A DNA stretch of 64,000 nt from Staphylococcus argenteus (GTDB lineage Bacteria > Bacillota > Bacilli > Staphylococcales > Staphylococcaceae), in contig NC_016941.1 in the NCBI RefSeq assembly GCF_000236925.1, positions 868,001 through 932,000 of the forward strand. Direction: 5' to 3'. Shown here piece by piece: positions 55,175-63,770 of the stretch. Position 1 is the stretch's first letter; the number at the start of each line of letters is the position of its first letter. The notes under the pieces are model-generated. The model had not been told where the DNA came from, did not search any database, and saw nothing but the letters and a program-made list of their open reading frames with translations. The position numbers were made by a program, and so were the translations under genes.

Positions 55175-56989
55175 ATGAATAAAACAAAGGATTATACACA
55201 GCATAAGAAGATAAGGTACATGCCTGGATTAGATGGTTTAAGAGCTATCGCAGTATTAGGAATTATTATTTATCATTTAAACAAACAATGGTTAACGGGT
55301 GGATTTTTAGGTGTCGATACATTTTTTGTAATATCAGGTTATTTAATAACAAGCTTATTACTCAAAGAATTTGAAGATACTGGAATTATAAAACTGAAAA
55401 GCTTTTGGATTCGACGCTTAAAACGATTATTACCTGCAGTGATTGTACTATTAATGGTTGTAGAAACAGCTACTTTACTATTAAAATCAGACAATATTAT
55501 TAGGGTCAAACACGACATAATTGCTGCCATTTTTTATGTATCAAATTGGTGGTATATTGCAAAAGATGTCAATTATTTTGAACAATTTTCATTTATGCCA
55601 TTAAAGCATTTATGGTCACTTGCAATAGAAGAACAGTTTTACATATTTTTTCCTGTAGTATTAATCATACTATTATTATTGATAAAAAAACGTTATAAAA
55701 TTGGGTTTATTTTCTGGTTTGTCTCTTTGTTATCTTTGGGATTAATGATTTATATTGCAAGCTTTAATATTAATCATTCACGAGTTTATTTTGGTACAGA
55801 CACAAGATTACAAACATTATTATTAGGTGTAATCTTAGCATTTTTATGGCCGCCATTTAAGTTGAAAAATAATCCACCTAAATCTGTAAAATATGTAATA
55901 GACGCTATTGGTATTTTGGCATTTATAACATTAATGTGTTTATTTGTCATTGTAAATGATGAGAGCAATTGGATATACGATGGTGGTTTCTATTTAATAT
56001 CAACAGTAACATTATTTGCTATTGCTAGTGTCGTACATCCAGCAACATGGGTGGCAAAAGCATTTTCAAATCCGGTTTTAGTATATATTGGCAAAAGATC
56101 ATATAGCTTATATTTATGGCATTATCCAGTAATTAGTTTTATTCATAGTTATTATGTAGATGGACAAATACCGAAATATGTTTATATTTTAGACATCATA
56201 TTAACGATAACTTTTGCAGAACTTTCTTATCGTTATATTGAAACGCCATTTAGAAAGGATGGATTCCATTCATTGAATTGGCGTCCAACATTTATACCAC
56301 AGTTTTTGAGAACAGTTCTTATTGTTACTTTACTGATTCCTTTTATGCTTATATTAGTTGGTGCTTTTAATCAATATGGTAAAGATATCATTGGTGAAAA
56401 AGCGAATAGTTTTGATACCTCTTTAGAAGATAATTATCAAGCTAGAATAGCACCTGTCGAAAATATTCATATTGATGGATTAGTTGATCAAAAGAAAAAG
56501 ACATCAAAAGATATATATCACAACATTAAGCCACTTTTAATTGGTGATTCAGTTATGGTAGATATTGGTGAATCATTTAAAGACTCTGTACCGAAATCTA
56601 GAATTGATGGAAAGGTAGGGCGTCAATTGTATCAAACGCTACCTTTAGTTAAAGCGAATTACTCACAATACACGAAATCATCCGATCAGGTCGTATTAGA
56701 ATTAGGGACAAATGGAGATTTCACTGTTCAACAGCTTGATGATTTACTTAATCAATTCGGTAAAGCAAAAATTTATTTAGTTAATACTCGAGTGCCACGT
56801 ATATATGAGGCGAATGTGAATCGGTTATTAGCTGATGCCGCAAAAAGAAAAAGAAATGTCACTTTAATTGATTGGCATAAACGTTCACAAGGGCATAGCG
56901 AATACTTTGCGCCAGATGGCGTTCATTTAGAATATAAAGGTGTTCTAGCTTTAAAAGATGAAATTTTAAAAGCTCTTAAAAAGAAATAA
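55175..56989 (+). CDS. OatA-like acyltransferase with extracellular SGNH domain
   Basis: This 604-residue protein has an N-terminal acyltransferase-3 domain of about ten membrane helices (YMPGLDGLRAIAVLG, HLWSLAIEEQFYIFFP). A linker follows, then an extracellular SGNH esterase-like domain with GDS (S459), LGTNGD and DGVH (D581, H584). This is the layout of OatA, which O-acetylates peptidoglycan and gives lysozyme resistance. S. aureus carries oatA elsewhere and a second paralogue; by position I believe this is the paralogue, so its acceptor is uncertain. It is flanked by a long spacer and a terminator. Confidence 0.85.
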   Translation: MNKTKDYTQHKKIRYMPGLDGLRAIAVLGIIIYHLNKQWLTGGFLGVDTFFVISGYLITSLLLKEFEDTGIIKLKSFWIRRLKRLLPAVIVLLMVVETATLLLKSDNIIRVKHDIIAAIFYVSNWWYIAKDVNYFEQFSFMPLKHLWSLAIEEQFYIFFPVVLIILLLLIKKRYKIGFIFWFVSLLSLGLMIYIASFNINHSRVYFGTDTRLQTLLLGVILAFLWPPFKLKNNPPKSVKYVIDAIGILAFITLMCLFVIVNDESNWIYDGGFYLISTVTLFAIASVVHPATWVAKAFSNPVLVYIGKRSYSLYLWHYPVISFIHSYYVDGQIPKYVYILDIILTITFAELSYRYIETPFRKDGFHSLNWRPTFIPQFLRTVLIVTLLIPFMLILVGAFNQYGKDIIGEKANSFDTSLEDNYQARIAPVENIHIDGLVDQKKKTSKDIYHNIKPLLIGDSVMVDIGESFKDSVPKSRIDGKVGRQLYQTLPLVKANYSQYTKSSDQVVLELGTNGDFTVQQLDDLLNQFGKAKIYLVNTRVPRIYEANVNRLLADAAKRKRNVTLIDWHKRSQGHSEYFAPDGVHLEYKGVLALKDEILKALKKK

Positions 56990-56999
56990 TATAGGTTTA

Positions 57000-57045
57000 A
57001 AAAGTCTAGTTAATGTATAAATTTTACATTAGCTAGATTTTTTTG
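57000..57045 (+). terminator. Terminator of the OatA-like gene
   Basis: AAGTCTAGTTAATGTA pairs with TACATTAGCTAGATT around a short loop, followed by TTTTT. Confidence 0.85.
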
Positions 57046-57093
57046 CAGATGAAAAATTATTTACGAAATTTCGAATAATCCGAAGTAAAAATG

Positions 57094-57122
57094 TTGATAA
57101 ATTATTAAATAGGGACTATAAT
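57094..57122 (+). promoter_or_regulatory. Sigma-A promoter of clpB
   Basis: TTGATA (57094-57099) and TATAAT (57117-57122) are exactly 17 bases apart; the start point should be near 57129. Confidence 0.85.
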
Positions 57123-57130
57123 AGATTTAA

Positions 57131-57147
57131 GGTCAAAGAAAGTCAAA
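57131..57147 (+). promoter_or_regulatory. CtsR operator of clpB
   Basis: GGTCAAAGAAAGTCAAA fits the CtsR heptad repeat (A/GGTCAAANANA/GGTCAAA) at every position and begins at the predicted transcription start. A further GTCAAA (57148-57153) and an inverted TTTGACC (57163-57169) follow. Confidence 0.9.
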
Positions 57148-57195
57148 GTCAAAATATAATAATTTGACCAACTCTACAATTTAGAGGTGAAAAAT

Positions 57196-59805
57196 ATGGA
57201 CATAAATAAAATGACATATACTGTACAAAATGCGTTACAACAAGCTATTGAACAGTGTCAGAGATATAAATTACAAAATATAGAAATCGAAGCAATTTTA
57301 AGCAGTGCATTAAATGAAAATGAAAGTTTATATAAAAGCATATTAGAACGCGCTAACATTGATGTTGATCAATTAAACCAAGCTTATGAAGAAAAATTAA
57401 ACTCTTATGCATCTGTAGAAGGCGACAATATACAATATGGTCAATACATTAGTAATCAAGCGAACCAATTATTGACCAAAGCTGAGTCGTATATGAAAGA
57501 ATATCAAGATGAATTTATTTCTATGGAGCATATTTTACGTGCTGCAATGGATATTGATCAAACAACAAAACATTTTATAAATAATAAAGCAGAAGTTATT
57601 AAAGAAATTATCAAGAAAGTAAGAGGGGGAAATCACGTGACATCACAAAATCCAGAAGTGAATTATGAAGCATTAGCAAAATATGGTCGTGACTTAGTAG
57701 AAGAGGTACGACAAGGTAAAATGGATCCTGTTATTGGTAGAGATGAAGAGATCCGCAATACTATACGTATATTGAGTCGTAAAACCAAAAATAATCCTGT
57801 GTTAATCGGAGAACCAGGTGTAGGTAAAACTGCAATTGTTGAAGGGTTAGCACAACGTATCGTTAAGAAAGATGTGCCAGAATCATTATTAGATAAAACT
57901 GTTTTTGAATTAGATTTGAGCGCATTAGTTGCAGGTGCAAAATATCGTGGTGAATTTGAAGAACGCCTAAAAGCAGTACTTAAAGAAGTTAAAGATTCTG
58001 ACGGTAGAATTATTTTATTTATAGATGAAATTCATATGCTAGTTGGCGCAGGTAAAACAGATGGTGCAATGGATGCTGGAAATATGTTGAAACCAATGTT
58101 AGCAAGAGGTGAGTTGCATTGTATTGGAGCAACAACATTGAATGAATATAGAGAATATATTGAAAAAGATTCTGCATTAGAACGTCGTTTCCAAAAAGTA
58201 GCAGTCAGTGAACCTGATGTAGAGGATACAATTTCTATTTTACGTGGTTTAAAAGAACGTTATGAAGTTTATCATGGTGTAAGAATCCAAGACAGAGCCT
58301 TAGTTGCTGCAGCTGAATTATCTGATCGTTATATTACTGATCGTTTCTTACCAGATAAAGCGATTGATTTAGTAGACCAAGCATGTGCGACAATTCGTAC
58401 AGAAATGGGTTCAAATCCTACTGAACTCGACCAAGTAAATAGACGTGTAATGCAACTTGAAATTGAAGAAAGTGCACTTAAAAATGAATCTGATAATGCA
58501 AGTAAACAACGATTACAAGAATTACAAGAAGAGCTTGCAAATGAAAAAGAAAAACAATCTGCACTGCAATCACGTGTAGAATCTGAAAAAGAAAAAATTG
58601 CTAAATTACAAGAAAAACGTGCGCAATTAGATGAAAGCAGACAATCATTAGAAGATGCACAAACTAATAATAACTTAGAAAAAGCTGCTGAATTACAATA
58701 TGGCACAATACCTCAATTAGAAAAAGAGCTTAGAGAATTAGAGGATAATTTCCAAGATGAACAAGGTGAAGACACAGACAGAATGATTCGTGAAGTTGTT
58801 ACTGACGAAGAAATTGGTGATATTGTAAGTCAATGGACGGGCATACCTGTATCAAAATTAGTTGAAACAGAACGTGAAAAATTACTTCACTTAAGTGACA
58901 TCTTGCATAAAAGAGTTGTTGGTCAAGATAAAGCAGTAGATCTTGTTTCAGATGCAGTTGTAAGAGCAAGAGCTGGAATTAAAGATCCCAATAGACCAAT
59001 TGGTAGTTTCTTATTCTTAGGGCCAACTGGTGTAGGTAAAACCGAATTAGCTAAATCATTAGCTGCTTCATTATTTGATTCTGAAAAACATATGATTCGT
59101 ATTGATATGAGCGAATATATGGAAAAACATGCAGTATCACGTTTGATTGGTGCACCTCCAGGTTACGTTGGACATGATGAAGGTGGACAATTAACAGAAG
59201 CTGTAAGACGTAATCCGTATTCAGTTATATTACTCGATGAAGTTGAAAAAGCCCATACGGATGTCTTTAATGTATTATTACAAATTTTAGATGAAGGTCG
59301 TTTAACTGATTCCAAAGGACGTAGTGTTGATTTTAAAAATACGATTATTATTATGACTAGTAATATTGGATCGCAAATTTTATTAGAAAATGTTAAAGAA
59401 ACTGGCGAAATTACTGAATCAACTGAAAAAGCTGTTATGACAAGTTTGAATGCATATTTTAAACCTGAAATATTGAATCGTATGGACGATATTGTTCTAT
59501 TCAGACCATTGTCTATTAATGATATGAGTATGATTGTAGATAAAATATTAACTCAATTAAACATTAGATTATTAGAACAACGTATTTCAATTGAAGTCTC
59601 AGATCAAGCTAAAGCATGGTTAGGTAAAGAAGCTTATGAACCACAATTCGGTGCAAGACCATTAAAACGTTTTGTACAAAGACAAATTGAAACGCCTTTA
59701 GCACGTATGATGATTAAAGAAGGATTCCCTGAAGGTACTACTATTAAAGTAGATTTAGATGAGGATAATAACCTAACATTTAATGTTGAAAAAATAGCTG
59801 AATAA
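57196..59805 (+). CDS. clpB: ATP-dependent disaggregase ClpB
   Basis: ClpB is a hexameric AAA+ chaperone that works with DnaK to pull proteins out of aggregates. The 869-residue product has the N domain (1-145), first ATPase (Walker A GEPGVGKT at about 206, Walker B FIDEIH), a long coiled-coil middle domain (about 400-525) and second ATPase (GPTGVGKT at about 609, LLDEVEKAH). ATG 57196 follows GAGGTG; GTG 57187 overlaps that site. A second good ribosome binding site precedes an internal GTG at V148, which may make a short form. The promoter is under CtsR. Confidence 0.96.
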   Translation: MDINKMTYTVQNALQQAIEQCQRYKLQNIEIEAILSSALNENESLYKSILERANIDVDQLNQAYEEKLNSYASVEGDNIQYGQYISNQANQLLTKAESYMKEYQDEFISMEHILRAAMDIDQTTKHFINNKAEVIKEIIKKVRGGNHVTSQNPEVNYEALAKYGRDLVEEVRQGKMDPVIGRDEEIRNTIRILSRKTKNNPVLIGEPGVGKTAIVEGLAQRIVKKDVPESLLDKTVFELDLSALVAGAKYRGEFEERLKAVLKEVKDSDGRIILFIDEIHMLVGAGKTDGAMDAGNMLKPMLARGELHCIGATTLNEYREYIEKDSALERRFQKVAVSEPDVEDTISILRGLKERYEVYHGVRIQDRALVAAAELSDRYITDRFLPDKAIDLVDQACATIRTEMGSNPTELDQVNRRVMQLEIEESALKNESDNASKQRLQELQEELANEKEKQSALQSRVESEKEKIAKLQEKRAQLDESRQSLEDAQTNNNLEKAAELQYGTIPQLEKELRELEDNFQDEQGEDTDRMIREVVTDEEIGDIVSQWTGIPVSKLVETEREKLLHLSDILHKRVVGQDKAVDLVSDAVVRARAGIKDPNRPIGSFLFLGPTGVGKTELAKSLAASLFDSEKHMIRIDMSEYMEKHAVSRLIGAPPGYVGHDEGGQLTEAVRRNPYSVILLDEVEKAHTDVFNVLLQILDEGRLTDSKGRSVDFKNTIIIMTSNIGSQILLENVKETGEITESTEKAVMTSLNAYFKPEILNRMDDIVLFRPLSINDMSMIVDKILTQLNIRLLEQRISIEVSDQAKAWLGKEAYEPQFGARPLKRFVQRQIETPLARMMIKEGFPEGTTIKVDLDEDNNLTFNVEKIAE

Positions 59806-59812
59806 TAATAAA

Positions 59813-59851
59813 CCAAGGATGTGATCATTTTTCGCATTCTTGGTTTTTTTA
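59813..59851. terminator. Terminator between clpB and the LysR gene
   Basis: AAACCAAGGATGTG-type and CGCATTCTTGGTTT arms form a stem with a T-run on the plus strand and an A-run on the other side. Confidence 0.8.
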
Positions 59852-59866
59852 ATGTGATGATTTTAT

Positions 59867-60739
59867 TTATAACGATTGTTCATCAGCAATGAACCTTTTA
59901 AATAATTTAATAAATGCTGCGATTTCGGGACTATCTTTTTTACTATAAATATATGTAAATGAAATAGGCGCTTGTAAAACATTCGTGTTAATAACGGATA
60001 TATGATAATCGCTATTTGTTGTTATATAAATAGGCAGGAATGATATGCCTTGATTCATTTCGATTAATTTTATAGAAGTATGAACATCATTGATAGATAA
60101 AAATTGTGCTTTTTCATAAATGTTTAAAATATTATTTTTTAATGATGGCCAATATTCAGGGTGATTGTTACTAATAATTTTATATTTTGAAAATAAAGCT
60201 TTTTCACTTAATGCATGATTTTGTTCTTCATTAGGAACAACCATTACGATTTTACCTTCACACACTTTTTCAGATTTTACTTCTCTTAGCTTAGGTTGAT
60301 TTCTGCAAATTCCAATATCATATAAATGCTTATTTATGTCTTTTTCAATATTTTCATTTTTAATATGAATAGAAATATCGACATTTGGATGGTCATTAAA
60401 GTATAAATTTAAAAATTTAGGCATGATAAATGTTGCGATATAAGAAGATACAACAACATTCAATTTCGATTTGAACATTGTCTTTTGAAGTTGAATATGC
60501 TTGATGCCGCTTTCGTATTGTTCAATAAAACTTTGTGCAATTGGTAGAAAAGTTTGTCCATTTTCGGTAAGAATAATTTGGTTTTTATATGTCTCAAATA
60601 ATTTCACATTTAGATGCTGTTCTAAATTTTTAATTTGTTTATGTATAGACGGAATAGTGAGATTAATTTCTTCACTGGCTAATCGATAGTTTAATGTCTT
60701 CGCTAAAATGATAAATGTATAATACCAATCTAAATTCAT
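59867..60739 (-). CDS. LysR family transcriptional regulator
   Basis: This 290-residue protein has the LysR layout: an N-terminal winged helix-turn-helix (FIILAKTLNYRLASEEINLTIP, then IHKQIKNLEQHLNVKLFE) and a C-terminal co-inducer domain. The usual small residue pattern of the helix-turn-helix is somewhat altered (ASEEINLTIPSIHKQI). It is divergent from the PEBP-family gene across 131 bases, the arrangement in which LysR regulators often control the neighbour. Its ligand is unknown. Confidence 0.86.
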   Translation of the reverse strand: MNLDWYYTFIILAKTLNYRLASEEINLTIPSIHKQIKNLEQHLNVKLFETYKNQIILTENGQTFLPIAQSFIEQYESGIKHIQLQKTMFKSKLNVVVSSYIATFIMPKFLNLYFNDHPNVDISIHIKNENIEKDINKHLYDIGICRNQPKLREVKSEKVCEGKIVMVVPNEEQNHALSEKALFSKYKIISNNHPEYWPSLKNNILNIYEKAQFLSINDVHTSIKLIEMNQGISFLPIYITTNSDYHISVINTNVLQAPISFTYIYSKKDSPEIAAFIKLFKRFIADEQSL

Positions 60740-60870
60740 GAATTTCCCTCTTTCAAAAAAGTTAATGGTCTATTAGAAAATATATAATTTTTATTCTATA
60801 AAAATAGTATTAATATTATAGCAAAGGTACTGGTTCAAATCATAATTATTTTATTTAAGGAGAGATCAAC

Positions 60871-61386
60871 ATGAAAATCAACACAGAATTTAAAGGAAAT
60901 AATATACCATATGAATATGCAGCAGGGGCAGATATAAGTGATACAATTAATGGTAATCCAATAAAATCATTTCCATTTGATATTACAGAACTTCCAAAAG
61001 GTACTAAATATATAGCTTGGAGCTTGATAGACTATGATGCCATTCCAGTATGTGGCTTTGCATGGATTCATTGGAGCGTTGCTAATGTAAGTGTTGCTGG
61101 TGATTCAATTTCAATTAAACCTGATTTATCAAGAACAAAGGGTGATTATGTACAAGGTAAAAATAGTTTTACTAGCGGTCTGTTAGCTGAAGACTTTTCT
61201 GAAATAGAAAATCACTATGTAGGACCAACACCACCTGATCAAGATCATCAATATGAGTTGACTGTGTATGCATTAGACCAATTATTAGAATTAAAAAATG
61301 GTTTCTATTTGAATGCGTTTTTAAAAGAGGTAAATAAACATAAACTCGATCAAGCAAGTATCAATTTAATAGGAAGAAAAATATAA
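60871..61386 (+). CDS. YbhB/YbcL (PEBP, Raf kinase inhibitor-like) protein
   Basis: This 171-residue protein has the phosphatidylethanolamine-binding-protein fold: SLIDYDAIP in the ligand pocket, then AWIHWSVANV, the VGPTPPDQDHQYELTVYALD stretch and a final helix. In bacteria its ligand and function are mostly unknown. AAGGAG lies eight bases before the ATG. The divergent LysR regulator is the likeliest controller. No lipoprotein or signal sequence is seen, so it should be cytosolic. Confidence 0.87.
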   Translation: MKINTEFKGNNIPYEYAAGADISDTINGNPIKSFPFDITELPKGTKYIAWSLIDYDAIPVCGFAWIHWSVANVSVAGDSISIKPDLSRTKGDYVQGKNSFTSGLLAEDFSEIENHYVGPTPPDQDHQYELTVYALDQLLELKNGFYLNAFLKEVNKHKLDQASINLIGRKI

Positions 61387-61693
61387 AATTAGAGAATATA
61401 AAAAATTAGGTCATCTTCTAAAGTGTAGTTTGATTTAGCTAAATGTATTTGTGTCTAAGAGTTGATTAGTTAGATAAAATAGCTAGATGCTTTCATATAA
61501 TTGAAATCTAAATGTGTTTTCAATTGGAATTTATATCAGAAAAACAATGTTTTAATCGTTATTATTTTTTAATTAACTAAAATGTATTTTAAAAATAATG
61601 TAAACCGTTTATACATTTATAATTTTTGAAATTATTCAATTTGTGTTATATTAACTTTGTAAGATACTTTAACTCACAAAGGAGAGAGATTAT
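61387..61693. other. Spacer before the EapH-like gene
   Basis: AT-rich. TTGAAA (61626-61631) and TATATT (61647-61652) are only 15 bases apart, so a promoter here would be weak or activator-dependent. I looked for a SaeR direct repeat (GTTAA-N6-GTTAA) and found none. Confidence 0.4.
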
Positions 61694-62128
61694 ATGAAAT
61701 TAAAATCATTTATGACAGCAACTTTGGCAATAGGTGTATTAGCAACTGGCGGAGTAGCGATAGCAAGTAATGAGGTATCTGCAGCACAAAAGGACAATCA
61801 ACCAGCAACACAAAAAGTTGAAGATTTTGATAATGTACCATATACAATTACTGTTGATGGCACGATTGCTTTCAATCAGTCACATTTTAAGTTCAAAAAA
61901 AATAGTCAATTATCTTATTTAGATCTTGGAAATAAAATTAAAGCAGCATTAAATGATGAACGTGGTGTTACATCTAAAAATATTAGAAATGCTAAATCTG
62001 CCGTTTATACAATTACTTGGAAAGATGGTAGTAAGAAAGAAGTAGATTTAATGAAAGATAGTTATCCAGCAAACTTATTCGATGCAAGCTCGATTAAACA
62101 AATTGACATTAATGTTAAAACTAAGTAA
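61694..62128 (+). CDS. eapH2: Secreted EAP-domain protein, EapH type
   Basis: This 144-residue protein has a typical signal peptide (MKLKSFMTAT, hydrophobic core, probable cut after VSA at residue 30). One EAP/MAP domain follows: PYTITVDGTIAFNQSHFKF, a helix LGNKIKAALNDERGV, then AVYTITWKDGSKKEVDLM. Single-domain Eap homologues EapH1 and EapH2 block neutrophil serine proteases such as elastase. Its place next to fabH suggests EapH2, from memory. AAAGGAGAGAG precedes the ATG. A terminator follows. Confidence 0.82.
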   Translation: MKLKSFMTATLAIGVLATGGVAIASNEVSAAQKDNQPATQKVEDFDNVPYTITVDGTIAFNQSHFKFKKNSQLSYLDLGNKIKAALNDERGVTSKNIRNAKSAVYTITWKDGSKKEVDLMKDSYPANLFDASSIKQIDINVKTK

Positions 62129-62185
62129 CTCATTTTGATAATTATAAATCTTTAAGTTGTTTGATTTAACATTAAAAAATACAAT

Positions 62186-62244
62186 TAAAGCCTTGATACT
62201 TAGTTCACAAAAGTAATGTTGACTATGTGTTAAGGCTTTTTTAA
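62186..62244 (+). terminator. Terminator of the EapH-like gene
   Basis: AAAGCCTTGATAC and GTGTTAAGGCTTT form the stem, followed by TTTAATT. Confidence 0.75.
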
Positions 62245-62250
62245 TTATGC

Positions 62251-62280
62251 TTGACCAATGATTCACATTGACCAATGATT
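62251..62280. repeat. Short direct repeat, 13 bases twice
   Basis: TTGACCAATGATT occurs at 62251-62263 and 62268-62280, a 17-base period, between two terminators. Role unknown. Confidence 0.7.
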
Positions 62281-62281
62281 T

Positions 62282-62313
62282 AAAAAAATAAAAAACCACC
62301 TTCAATAAGGTGG
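62282..62313 (-). terminator. Terminator of the YjzD-like gene
   Basis: CCACCTT (62298-62304 region) and AAGGTGG form a tight stem over CAAT. On the minus strand it is followed by TTTTTTATTTTTT. Confidence 0.9.
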
Positions 62314-62354
62314 CTTAAATGATAAGAAAGACAAAATTCACTTATACTATTCAG

Positions 62355-62540
62355 TTATTGTGATGAATCTTTTGGCGGTTTAATAACAGCTGCAAAAACA
62401 GCTGTAAATATTGTAAATAATACAGCCATAATGATTGGATTGACTACATTTAGGCTATTTCCACCTATTAGGCTATTAAGTACAAAGTTAACCATTTGCA
62501 TTAATAATAATGCCCAAAAGAATGTTACGAGGTGTTTCAT
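62355..62540 (-). CDS. YjzD family small membrane protein (DUF2929)
   Basis: This 61-residue protein has two hydrophobic segments separated by a short polar loop (SLIGGNSLN) and a polar tail KPPKDSSQ. It matches the YjzD/DUF2929 family. GGAGG lies nine bases before the ATG. It is divergent from fabH, the same arrangement as yjzD and fabHA in Bacillus, which suggests a link with fatty-acid or envelope state, but no function is known. Confidence 0.8.
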   Translation of the reverse strand: MKHLVTFFWALLLMQMVNFVLNSLIGGNSLNVVNPIIMAVLFTIFTAVFAAVIKPPKDSSQ

Positions 62541-62746
62541 GTCATTTTACCTCCACTTTATTAATCTATAGTATTATTTTAAGTGATACATATAAATTTG
62601 TATAGTAACATCTTATACATTTTAAAATTTAAAAAATAATGAGCAGGTATTATAAAGTGATATTACGGGGTGTTACTGTAATTGAAGATTGGTAGTTTTT
62701 CAAATAATTAAAACTTTATTAATTACGCAATATTTCAGTCTCTGAC

Positions 62747-62775
62747 TTGAGTTTAAAAAGCTATCTATGTTAAAT
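62747..62775 (+). promoter_or_regulatory. Candidate promoter of fabH-fabF
   Basis: TTGAGT (62747-62752) and TTAAAT (62770-62775) are 17 bases apart. The -10 match is modest, but the FapR operator begins right at its end, which supports the placement. Confidence 0.5.
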
Positions 62776-62791
62776 TAATACCTGGTATTAA
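62775..62791 (+). promoter_or_regulatory. FapR operator upstream of fabH
   Basis: TTAATACCTGGTATTAA is a near-perfect palindrome matching the FapR consensus (TTAGTACCTRGTACTAA) at 15 of 17 positions. FapR represses lipid genes and is released by malonyl-CoA. It lies 27 bases before the fabH ATG. Confidence 0.9.
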
Positions 62792-62817
62792 AAATTTTAT
62801 TAAGAAGGTGTTCAACT

Positions 62818-63759
62818 ATGAACGTGGGTATTAAAGGTTTTGGTGCATATGCACCAGAAAAGATTATTGACAATGCCTATTTTGAGCAATTTTTAGAAAC
62901 ATCTGATGAATGGATTTCTAAAATGACTGGAATTAAAGAAAGACATTGGGCAGATGACAATCAAGATACTTCAGACTTAGCATATGAAGCAAGTGTAAAA
63001 GCAATAGAAGACGCTGGTATACAACCCGAAGATATAGATATGATAATTGTTGCTACTGCAACAGGAGATATGCCATTTCCAACCGTGGCAAATATGTTAC
63101 AAGAACGTCTAGGTATTGGCAAAGTACCATCAATGGACCAACTTGCTGCATGTTCTGGATTTATGTATTCAATGATTACCGCTAAACAATATGTACAATC
63201 AGGAGATTATCATAATATTTTAGTTGTCGGTGCAGATAAACTGTCTAAGATTACAGATTTAACTGACCGTTCGACAGCGGTATTATTTGGCGACGGTGCG
63301 GGTGCTGTCATCATAGGTGAAGTTTCTGAAGGACGCGGTATTATTAGTTATGAAATGGGTTCTGATGGAACAGGTGGAAAACATTTATATTTAGATAAAG
63401 AAACTGGAAAATTAAAAATGAATGGTCGTGAAGTATTTAAATTTGCAGTCAGAATAATGGGTGATGCATCAACACGTGTAGTTGAAAAAGCGAACTTAAC
63501 TTCAGACGATATAGATTTATTTATTCCTCATCAAGCTAACATTAGAATTATGGAATCTGCTAGAGAACGACTTGGTATTTCTAAAGATAAAATGAGTGTT
63601 TCAGTAGATAAATACGGCAATACGTCAGCAGCTTCAATACCTTTAAGTATCGATCAAGAATTAAAAAATGGTAAACTAAAAGACGATGATACAATTGTTC
63701 TTGTCGGATTCGGTGGCGGCCTAACTTGGGGCGCAATGACTATAAAATGGGGAAAATAG
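62818..63759 (+). CDS. fabH: 3-oxoacyl-ACP synthase III FabH
   Basis: FabH starts fatty-acid synthesis by joining acyl-CoA (branched-chain primers in staphylococci) with malonyl-ACP. The 313-residue product has the catalytic cysteine C112 (LAACSGF), histidine in [10 protein letters not shown] and asparagine in [16 protein letters not shown] lies before the ATG. The fabF gene starts 11 bases after its stop. A FapR operator controls the pair. Confidence 0.96.
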   Translation: MNVGIKGFGAYAPEKIIDNAYFEQFLETSDEWISKMTGIKERHWADDNQDTSDLAYEASVKAIEDAGIQPEDIDMIIVATATGDMPFPTVANMLQERLGIGKVPSMDQLAACSGFMYSMITAKQYVQSGDYHNILVVGADKLSKITDLTDRSTAVLFGDGAGAVIIGEVSEGRGIISYEMGSDGTGGKHLYLDKETGKLKMNGREVFKFAVRIMGDASTRVVEKANLTSDDIDLFIPHQANIRIMESARERLGISKDKMSVSVDKYGNTSAASIPLSIDQELKNGKLKDDDTIVLVGFGGGLTWGAMTIKWGK

Positions 63760-63770
63760 GAGGATAACGA

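Noticed and set aside
58329..58706. 125-codon open frame antisense to clpB
   Set aside because: It mirrors the codon bias of the ClpB coiled-coil region (Ser/Cys/Leu-rich output) and has no ribosome binding site; ClpB is certain here.
61387..61693. SaeR binding repeat upstream of the EapH-like gene
   Set aside because: TTAAC occurs twice on one strand but 13 bases apart instead of six.
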